This document shows, piece by piece, positions 1 to 4,337 of a stretch of DNA of 8,868 nt. The DNA is taken from contig SBBH01000162.1 in assembly GCA_005239795.1 (NCBI GenBank), positions 1-8,868 of the forward strand. Direction: 5' to 3'. The notes under the pieces are model-generated. The model made no database searches. It was given only the letters and a program-made list of their open reading frames with translations, and was not told where the DNA came from. Position numbers and translations under genes: made by a program. Positions within the stretch are counted from its first letter, which is position 1, and the number at the start of each line of letters is the position of its first letter. This DNA is from Planctomycetales bacterium (GTDB taxonomy: Bacteria > Planctomycetota > SBBH01).

Positions 1-90
1 CGCCTGGGCTCCAGCGCGGCGAAACCCCGCCAGGACCGAGGCGAGATTCGCGGTTCCCGTCCGCACCACCATGACCTCCGTAGAGACCAT
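1..90 (-). CDS. hisH: Imidazole glycerol phosphate synthase glutaminase subunit HisH (5' end only)
   Basis: Only the first 30 codons are in the window; the gene runs off the left edge. The translation starts MVSTEVMVVRTGTANLASVL. The RTGTANLASV stretch matches the start of HisH, where E. coli has DTGCANLNSV; it is the first strand and loop of the class I glutaminase fold. HisH releases ammonia from glutamine and passes it to HisF to make IGP and AICAR. I chose the ATG at 90-88 because GGGAGGAT lies 8-9 nt upstream and because this length fits the family. A GTG at 96 and an ATG at 72 are also in frame. It is the fourth gene of the operon, 103 nt after hisB, with a repeat-filled spacer between them. 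The catalytic Cys-His-Glu residues are outside the window. The call rests on one short motif plus operon context. Confidence 0.8.
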   Translation of the reverse strand, partial: MVSTEVMVVRTGTANLASVLAGFRRAGAQA

Positions 91-107
91 CAGCACGATC
101 CTCCCGG

Positions 108-163
108 AAATCCCAAACCCAAAATCCAAAATCCCAATGAAACCCAAAATCCAAAATCCCAAT
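108..163. repeat. AT-rich heptamer repeat array between hisB and hisH
   Basis: On the plus strand, units AAATCCC, AAACCCA, AAATCCA and AAATCCC run from 108 to 135. A 24-nt block at 115-138 is then repeated exactly at 140-163, giving a higher-order period of 25. The stretch is far more AT-rich than the genes either side. It ends before the hisH ribosome binding site (about 100-106). No hairpin terminator is visible in the 91-193 spacer, so hisH is probably co-transcribed with hisB. Confidence 0.85.
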
Positions 164-193
164 AAAAGCCAAGCAAGATGAAGGAAAACATCA

Positions 194-787
194 TTACATC
201 CTTCCTTTCGTACTGGGAATGTGATTCGAACCGTCGCGCGCGAGCGCCTGGCGGAGCGCCAGCGCCAACGCCTTGAACGCCGCCTCCGTGCGATGGTGAT
301 CATTTTCCCCCTTGAGAACATCAACGTGTACCGTGACCCGGGCCGCCATCGCGAGCGACCGGATCACGTGGGCGACGTTCTCGCAGGCGAGCGTCCCCAG
401 CTTTTCCCGGCGCAGGCCCAGATCCACCGACGCCCAAGGACGCGCCACCAAGTCCACGACGGCGCGCGCCAAAGCCTCGTCCAGCGGCGCATAGGCTGCG
501 CCGAAACGGCGGATGCCGCGACGCTCTCCCAGAGCTTTGTCGATCGCCTCTCCCAAAGCCAGGGCGCAGTCCTCGGCGGTGTGGTGGTCGTCGATCCCGA
601 GATCCCCGGTGCAGGCAAGCTTTAGGTCGAAGCGGGCATGGCGGGCCAGCGCCGACAGCATGTGATCCAGGAAACCGATCCCGGTCCGGACCTCGGAGAG
701 CCCCTGGCCGTCGAGCGAAAGAGAGACGTCGACGGCCGTCTCTTCGGTCCTGCGCCCTGCGTCGGCACGCCTTTCAAGGTCACTCAT
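194..787 (-). CDS. hisB: Imidazoleglycerol-phosphate dehydratase HisB (monofunctional)
   Basis: A 197-residue protein, the normal length for a monofunctional IGPD, which converts imidazoleglycerol phosphate to imidazole acetol phosphate in the cytoplasm. The two internally related halves each carry a metal-binding motif: DDHHTAED at residues 66-73 and ENDHHRTEAAFKAL at 161-174. GIGFLDHML at 36-44 and the C-terminal PSTKG at 191-195 are further family signatures. The frame stays open far upstream, but the start is the ATG at 787-785: it overlaps the hisC stop as ATGA, GGAGGGG sits 8 nt upstream, and family similarity begins a few residues later (TEETAVDVSLSLDG). The 4-nt overlap implies translational coupling with hisC. 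Unlike E. coli HisB there is no N-terminal HAD phosphatase domain; in this operon a HAD domain is attached to HisC instead. Confidence 0.97.
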   Translation of the reverse strand: MSDLERRADAGRRTEETAVDVSLSLDGQGLSEVRTGIGFLDHMLSALARHARFDLKLACTGDLGIDDHHTAEDCALALGEAIDKALGERRGIRRFGAAYAPLDEALARAVVDLVARPWASVDLGLRREKLGTLACENVAHVIRSLAMAARVTVHVDVLKGENDHHRTEAAFKALALALRQALARDGSNHIPSTKGRM

Positions 788-2532
788 GTCAAGAACCCCT
801 CCAATTCCCCAAATGTCCTGACCACGCGCCCCGCCCCGGCCCGCGCCAGGGCTGCCTTCATCTCGTCGGCCGCCTCGCCGGGGGCGACGAATCCCACCGG
901 CACGATCCCCGCCGCGCGCGCCGCGCGCATGTCGTCGGGGGCGTCTCCCACAAACCAGGCGCGCCTGACGCCGAGCCGCTTTAAGGCCAGACGGACCGGC
1001 GCCGGATCGGGTTTGGGCGGCGCGTCCTCCATGGAGACGCACGTCGCGATGAACCTGTCGATCCCCGTTGCCTTGAGGAAGTGCGCGGCGTCGGCCCGGG
1101 GGCGGCCCGTCACGACGGCGAGTTTCACCCGCTGCGCCAAGCGCGCCAGGAGCGTCCGGTCGGGGATCAACCGTTCTGCCGAGCGCAATCCCGGCGAAGC
1201 GGCGGTCCCTTCCCCTTGATAGAGCGCCTCGAAACGCCGCGTCACCTCGGCGAGGCTCGGGGCCGCGCCGCGGCGCTGGATCAAGCGCCGTGTCACCTCC
1301 CAATCGTTGTTGGAATCCGGCTCGCGCTTCGCGGCCGAAACCTGGGCTCTTGTCAAACGCACGCCAAACGACGCGGCGGTTCGGGCGATCGCCTGACGGT
1401 AGGAACCGGAGACGTCGGCCAGCACACCGTCCATGTCCAAGAGGAGCGCCTGGGGGGCGAGCGCCGTCTCGAGGGCCGCCGAAAGGCGCGCGAACGCCTT
1501 GGGCTCTCCCGGACAACTGAGCCGCAGGCATCCGGCGAGATCCGGCCTCTCCGGAAAGGCCCGCACGCCGATCCCGAGTCCCGCGAGCGCCTCGCGCACC
1601 CATTCGGAGACACTCCCTTTGAAGCGCGCCAAAACGAAATTCGCCTGAGATGGGAAGGGCTCGCCGCCCAACCGGCGGATGACGCGGGAGAGCCCCTCCC
1701 GCTCCCTTCGGATCCTCTTGACGAACCGTTTCATGTCGGCCTGGGCCTCCGGCATGGACAAGCGTGCGGCAGCGATGGCCAGGGAGGGGCGCGAGACCGC
1801 GTACGGGGCGCCGCCTGAGCGCATCCAGCCGATCACCGGCGCGGGGCCGACGGCATATCCCACCCGCAGACCCGCCATCCCCCAGGCCTTCGAAAAGCTC
1901 CGCGTCACGACGGCATTCGGAAGCGCGAGGGCCGCCGCCGTAAGGTCCTCATCGGCGAATTCCGCGTAAGCGAGATCCACCACGAGAAGCGCCCCGGGCG
2001 CCGCGGCCGCCAGGCGCGCCAGATCGCCAGCGCGCGCCACGGCCCCCGTGGGATTGTTAGGGCTCACGACCGCGACGAGCGCCGTACGCGCACTCACGGC
2101 CCGGCGCACCGCCGCTGTCGGGTACGGCCCCGTGAGCCAGGGAATCTTTCGGATCGCCCCTCCCGCGAGCTTCGCGTAGCGCTCGAACATCTCGAAGGTG
2201 GGGACGGGAAGAATCATCTCGCGGCCGGGGGCCAAGACCGCCCGGCAGGCGCGGTCGATCGCGTCGTCGGCGCCGGCGGTGACGATCACCTGCTCGGGAG
2301 CCACCCCCAAACGCGCCGCCAGCATCGCCTCGAGAGCCCGTGCGTCCGGATAACGGCGCATCAACTCCGGCCCCAGGCGCGCCAGATCCGAAAGGAGCGA
2401 GACGGGCGGCACCGCCCCCTCATTCCCGTCCAGAAAAAGGTCGAGCGGCGTCTCCAAGCGCGGAACGACGTACGGCTTGAATGCCTTCACGCCTAACGAG
2501 GGCACGAAGGACGTCGAACGACAACGGGTCAT
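784..2532 (-). CDS. hisC: Histidinol-phosphate aminotransferase fused to a C-terminal HAD-family phosphatase
   Basis: A 582-residue fusion. Residues about 15-358 are a fold-type I PLP aminotransferase of the HisC family: TAGADDAIDR at 85-94, SPNNPTG at 157-163, DLAYAEF at 186-192, the PLP-lysine motif SFSKAWGMAGLRVGY with K215 at 212-226, and a C-terminal LRLS with R337. HisC makes histidinol phosphate from imidazole acetol phosphate and glutamate. Residues about 361-582 are a HAD subfamily I hydrolase with all four motifs: DMDGVL (D366, D368), VTGR (T475), PPKPDP (K507) and GDAPDD (D530, D533, D534). It resembles the group once modelled as HAD-SF-IA-hyp1. Since the substrate of the next step is histidinol phosphate, I infer that the HAD half is the histidinol-phosphate phosphatase. 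The frame is continuous with no internal stop. The ATG start has AGGAGGG about 8 nt upstream. The 3' end overlaps hisB by 4 nt. The aminotransferase call is firm; the phosphatase substrate is inference. Confidence 0.93.
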   Translation of the reverse strand: MTRCRSTSFVPSLGVKAFKPYVVPRLETPLDLFLDGNEGAVPPVSLLSDLARLGPELMRRYPDARALEAMLAARLGVAPEQVIVTAGADDAIDRACRAVLAPGREMILPVPTFEMFERYAKLAGGAIRKIPWLTGPYPTAAVRRAVSARTALVAVVSPNNPTGAVARAGDLARLAAAAPGALLVVDLAYAEFADEDLTAAALALPNAVVTRSFSKAWGMAGLRVGYAVGPAPVIGWMRSGGAPYAVSRPSLAIAAARLSMPEAQADMKRFVKRIRREREGLSRVIRRLGGEPFPSQANFVLARFKGSVSEWVREALAGLGIGVRAFPERPDLAGCLRLSCPGEPKAFARLSAALETALAPQALLLDMDGVLADVSGSYRQAIARTAASFGVRLTRAQVSAAKREPDSNNDWEVTRRLIQRRGAAPSLAEVTRRFEALYQGEGTAASPGLRSAERLIPDRTLLARLAQRVKLAVVTGRPRADAAHFLKATGIDRFIATCVSMEDAPPKPDPAPVRLALKRLGVRRAWFVGDAPDDMRAARAAGIVPVGFVAPGEAADEMKAALARAGAGRVVRTFGELEGFLT

Positions 2533-2549
2533 CTCCGTGCCCTCCTGCT

Positions 2550-2581
2550 GGTTCGACAGGCGACAGGCGCCTGCCGAAACC
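2550..2581 (-). other. Hairpin just upstream of the hisC ribosome binding site
   Basis: In the minus-strand transcript GGTTTCGGCAGGC (2581-2569) pairs with GCCTGTCGAACC (2561-2550). This gives 12 bp, including one G-U pair, with one bulged U and a 7-nt loop GCCTGTC. The loop repeats the start of the 3' arm, so GCCTGTC occurs twice in tandem. There is no U-tract, so it is not an intrinsic terminator. It ends a few bases before AGCAGGAGGG, the hisC ribosome binding site, and could affect hisC translation or protect the 3' part of the mRNA. Function is unproven. Confidence 0.5.
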
Positions 2582-2602
2582 AGGTTCCGCTTTTTCTCTT
2601 CT

Positions 2603-2633
2603 CATGACGCATGACCCACCATGACTCATGACA
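2603..2633. repeat. CATGACN heptamer repeats between hisG and hisC
   Basis: On the plus strand CATGACG (2603-2609) and CATGACC (2610-2616), then a 3-nt break, then CATGACT (2620-2626) and CATGACA (2627-2633). The unit is constant except for its last base. The array fills much of the 124-nt gap between hisG and hisC and creates spurious in-frame ATG codons on the minus strand that should not be taken as starts. Confidence 0.85.
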
Positions 2634-2656
2634 AATTTCACTCTTCGTGAGACTGT

Positions 2657-3526
2657 TCATGGCACGATCTGGGCGAGCACCGTCACGACAACGTCGCTCC
2701 CCCCCCTCTTCTTGATCTCCGGAATGAGCCGCGGGAGGTCTTCCCTCGGCACTGCGGCCTTCACCGCATACCCCGCCCCGCCGTGCAGGGGCGCAATGGT
2801 GGGCTCGCGCATACAGGGGAGCGCCCCCACCACCGCCTCGCGGCGTTCGGCCGAGACGTTCACCTCGAGCATGACGCGCCCGCGCGCCTCGAGAACGGAG
2901 GCGAGAAGCATCGTCAGGCGATCCGCCGCCTCCCGGCCGGCGCGCGTGGCGAGAAACCGCGGGTTGGCGTAGAGGCGCGTCGAGGAAGCCATCACCTCGT
3001 CGACGATCGCAAGGTTGTTGGCCGCGAGCGTCGCTCCTGAGGCGGTGTTGTCGACGATCACGTCGGCGTCCTCCGGAGGGAAGACCTCGGTGGCCCCATA
3101 GGAGCGCACGAAGGTCCCCTGGAGCTTCCTGCGGCGCATCCACCGCCGGGAAAGCGTTTCGTACTCGGAGGCCACGACGAGCGGCCGGTGCGGCAGTTTT
3201 CCACGCACCAGGATCCCGGCCGGCGCGGCCGCAACAAGCCGCACCGGATCGAGCCTGGTGTCGAAAATCTCCGTGACGCGCGCGCCGAGCTCAGCCACCC
3301 AATCCGCCCCGGCAAACCCCATGTCGCGCGAGCCCAGCTCGACCATCTCGACGATGTTCTGGGGTTTTAGGATCTTCGCTTCGTAGCCGGCCAGGGAGAC
3401 AGTCGGCCGGTAGGCGCGTCTCCCCGCGGCGACGCGAATCCCGGCATCGGCCAGGAGCGAAAAAACCCCCTCTTGCATACGCCCCTTCGGGAGCGCCAGC
3501 CGAATTGCACCTTTTCTTCCTTTCAC
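2657..3526 (-). CDS. hisG: ATP phosphoribosyltransferase HisG, long form
   Basis: First enzyme of histidine synthesis: it joins ATP and PRPP to give phosphoribosyl-ATP. The 289-residue length is that of the long form, which carries its own C-terminal regulatory domain and needs no HisZ. Motifs: LALPKGRM at 10-17, KPQNIVEMVELGSRDMGFAG at 54-73, and the PRPP loop DADVIVDNTASGATL at 153-167. Residues about 218-289 match the ACT-like domain that binds histidine for feedback inhibition. I chose the GTG at 3526-3524: GGAGG (3536-3532) lies 5 nt upstream and the conserved core begins 7-9 residues later. ATG codons at 3559 and 3538 are also in frame, but the first lies in a repeat and the second overlaps the ribosome binding site. 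It is the first structural gene after the attenuator. No hisD follows it. Confidence 0.96.
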   Translation of the reverse strand: MKGRKGAIRLALPKGRMQEGVFSLLADAGIRVAAGRRAYRPTVSLAGYEAKILKPQNIVEMVELGSRDMGFAGADWVAELGARVTEIFDTRLDPVRLVAAAPAGILVRGKLPHRPLVVASEYETLSRRWMRRRKLQGTFVRSYGATEVFPPEDADVIVDNTASGATLAANNLAIVDEVMASSTRLYANPRFLATRAGREAADRLTMLLASVLEARGRVMLEVNVSAERREAVVGALPCMREPTIAPLHGGAGYAVKAAVPREDLPRLIPEIKKRGGSDVVVTVLAQIVP

Positions 3527-3547
3527 AGGCTCCTCCATCCGCTGCCG

Positions 3548-3568
3548 GTCATGCGTCACGCGTTATGC
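3548..3568. repeat. Heptamer repeats upstream of hisG
   Basis: Three plus-strand units GTCATGC, GTCACGC and GTTATGC lie directly in tandem. They sit in the 5' untranslated region of the his mRNA, between a G-rich tract and the hisG ribosome binding site. The unit resembles that of the hisG-hisC spacer but in the opposite orientation. Confidence 0.75.
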
Positions 3569-3596
3569 GCCGGACTCTCCACATTCGACCACTCCT

Positions 3597-3623
3597 CCCT
3601 TCCCCCTTTCGCCCCTTCCCCCC
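3597..3623 (-). other. G-tract region with quadruplex potential in the his leader
   Basis: On the transcribed (minus) strand four G-runs of 6, 4, 5 and 3 are separated by loops of 2, 5 and 2 nt (AA, CGAAA, AA). This satisfies the usual pattern for an intramolecular G-quadruplex. It lies between the attenuator terminator and hisG, so it would be in the 5' UTR of full-length his mRNA. Folding is predicted from pattern only. Confidence 0.45.
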
Positions 3624-3640
3624 ACCGAAACTGCGGCCAT

Positions 3641-3673
3641 AAAATACGAACGCCGACCTCGGGGGGCCGGCGT
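3641..3673 (-). terminator. his attenuator terminator hairpin (3:4)
   Basis: In the transcript ACGCCGGCC (3673-3665) pairs with GGTCGGCGT (3658-3650): 9 bp, one of them G-U, closed by a 6-nt loop CCCCGA. The tail UUCGUAUUUU (3650-3641) follows; its first U is the last base of the stem. The U-tract is interrupted, so termination may be partial, which suits an attenuator. It lies after the leader ORF stop and about 115 nt before hisG. Its 5' arm is shared with the antiterminator. Confidence 0.82.
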
Positions 3674-3740
3674 CAATGGTTTTCGTTTTCCTAAACTTAA
3701 AAGTCAAACCATCAGCCAGCCACCCTCAGGGGGTGATGGT
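3665..3740 (-). promoter_or_regulatory. his attenuator: alternative 1:2 and 2:3 (antiterminator) RNA structures
   Basis: Two exclusive pairings are visible. In 1:2, ACCATCA (3740-3734), which lies in the His codons, pairs perfectly with TGATGGT (3714-3708); CCC (3733-3731) with GGG (3725-3723) can add an inner stem. In 2:3, GGCTGGC plus TGATGGTTT (3721-3706) pairs with AAACCATTG (3682-3674), skips AC, then pairs with GCCGGCC (3671-3665): 16 bp including three G-U pairs. That last stretch is the 5' arm of the terminator, so 2:3 and 3:4 cannot coexist. A ribosome stalled on the His codons would cover segment 1 and free segment 2, giving antitermination. A ribosome that reaches the stop codon at 3714-3712 would cover segment 2 and allow termination. 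This follows the classical enterobacterial scheme; the pairings are seen in the sequence, the behaviour is inferred. Confidence 0.85.
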
Positions 3741-3768
3741 GATGCCCTTGAAAAGCGGCGCGCGACAT
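3712..3768 (-). CDS. hisL: Histidine operon leader peptide (HisL-like, 18 aa)
   Basis: An ATG-to-TGA ORF encoding MSRAAFQGHHHHPLRVAG, with four consecutive His codons (CAT CAC CAT CAC, 3744-3733). Its role would be to sense charged tRNA-His: slow translation through the His run lets the downstream antiterminator form and the his genes be transcribed. It resembles E. coli HisL (MTRVQFKHHHHHHHPD) in start, in an aromatic residue before the His run, and in a Pro after it, but this may be chance at such length. The stop codon lies inside RNA segment 2, where attenuation needs it. The ATG is 10 nt after the -10 hexamer, so the transcript probably begins at or within a few bases of it, leaving no room for a ribosome binding site. 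Confidence 0.87.
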   Translation of the reverse strand: MSRAAFQGHHHHPLRVAG

Positions 3769-3777
3769 CAGAACGAG

Positions 3778-3806
3778 ACTATACCCCTATGCGCTGTTGA
3801 CGTCAA
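3778..3806 (-). promoter_or_regulatory. sigma70-type promoter of the his operon
   Basis: A -35 TTGACG (3806-3801) and a -10 TATAGT (3783-3778) are separated by exactly 17 nt. Each hexamer differs from consensus at one base. The expected start of transcription is about 3771-3768, right at the leader ORF ATG. The -35 lies in a perfect 10-bp palindrome TTGACGTCAA (3806-3797), a possible operator. The bases upstream are fairly AT-rich (TTTGTTAT). The promoter begins 38 nt after the stop of the upstream gene, with no terminator visible in between. Confidence 0.85.
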
Positions 3807-3844
3807 ATAACAAACTCCTTCAAATCGCGCCGAGACGGACAAAC

Positions 3845-4195
3845 CTACCGCGAGGAACAGCTTCCCTCTTCTTCTTCGATCTCGATCCGACCCATGAGGG
3901 CGGCACGGATCTCGTCTTCGCTCATCGGCGGGGGAGTGTCTTCCTCAAGAGGGGCGTCCGGATCTTCCTGCAGGACGGCGCGCGGGACGATCAGTTTGGG
4001 ATCCGCCGTTTGCGCGGAGCCGGCGGGTTTTTGCTTTTGTTTGTGTTTTTGTTTTTGCGCCCCCGGGGGATCTCTCTCGGCCAGCCACCAGACGAGACCC
4101 AGCATCAAAACCCCCGCCGCAACCCAAATGAGGATTCGTTGCGCGCTACGTGGTCCCTTCGGCGGGCCGCCGTCCCAAGATAAGATTTCCCGCAC
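3845..4195 (-). CDS. Small single-pass membrane protein of unknown function
   Basis: I do not recognise this 116-residue protein. A hydrophobic segment at residues 20-39 (RILIWVAAGVLMLGLVWWLA) is probably one transmembrane helix, N-terminus inside. A low-complexity Lys/Gln linker follows at 47-57 (QKQKHKQKQKP, from near-repeats of CAAAAA), then Pro/Ala-rich sequence and a strongly acidic tail (EEDTPPPMSEDEIRAAL and IEIEEEEG). The start is the GTG at 4195-4193; an in-frame stop lies just upstream and no good ribosome binding site is visible, so the start is weak. It lies 142 nt after the giant cytochrome on the same strand, so it may be a small subunit or assembly factor of that complex. The linker codons are slippage-prone. 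Confidence 0.6.
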   Translation of the reverse strand: MREILSWDGGPPKGPRSAQRILIWVAAGVLMLGLVWWLAERDPPGAQKQKHKQKQKPAGSAQTADPKLIVPRAVLQEDPDAPLEEDTPPPMSEDEIRAALMGRIEIEEEEGSCSSR

Positions 4196-4337
4196 GACCT
4201 ATCGTACCCCATGAATCTCCAAAGCAAAGCGTGGCGCCCCAGGTGTTGCCCTCGTTTGAGAAGGGTTTCATTTTGTCGTTTATCCGTTTGGGTGCTTGTT
4301 TGGCATTTGGCGTTTAGGGGGCCCCTTTCCCAACTTC
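4196..4337. repeat. Spacer with heptamer repeat (TTTGGCN) between the cytochrome and the small membrane protein gene
   Basis: The 142-nt spacer holds TTTGGCA (4299-4305), TTTGGCG (4306-4312) and TTT on the plus strand, another 7-nt period. A GGGGGCCCC palindrome near 4317-4326 has no loop and no U-tract, so I do not call it a terminator. No gene is supported here; the short plus-strand ORF starting at 4211 has no recognisable content. Confidence 0.55.

Noticed and set aside
788..1603. Upstream extension of the hisB frame to 469 codons
   Set aside because: Residues before the ATG at 787 are Arg/Gly-rich and overlap the HAD and HisC coding sequence in another frame. Conserved HisB sequence starts only after 787.
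638..1818. Plus-strand ORFs opposite hisC-HAD
   Set aside because: Shadows of a gene with all expected catalytic motifs; their composition is not protein-like.
2550..2581. Intrinsic terminator between hisG and hisC
   Set aside because: The hairpin is real on paper, but no U-tract follows it and it is directly followed by the hisC ribosome binding site.
3536..3559. ATG starts for hisG at 3559 and 3538
   Set aside because: The first lies in the heptamer repeat array and the second overlaps the ribosome binding site. The GTG at 3526 has correct spacing and gives a family-like N-terminus.
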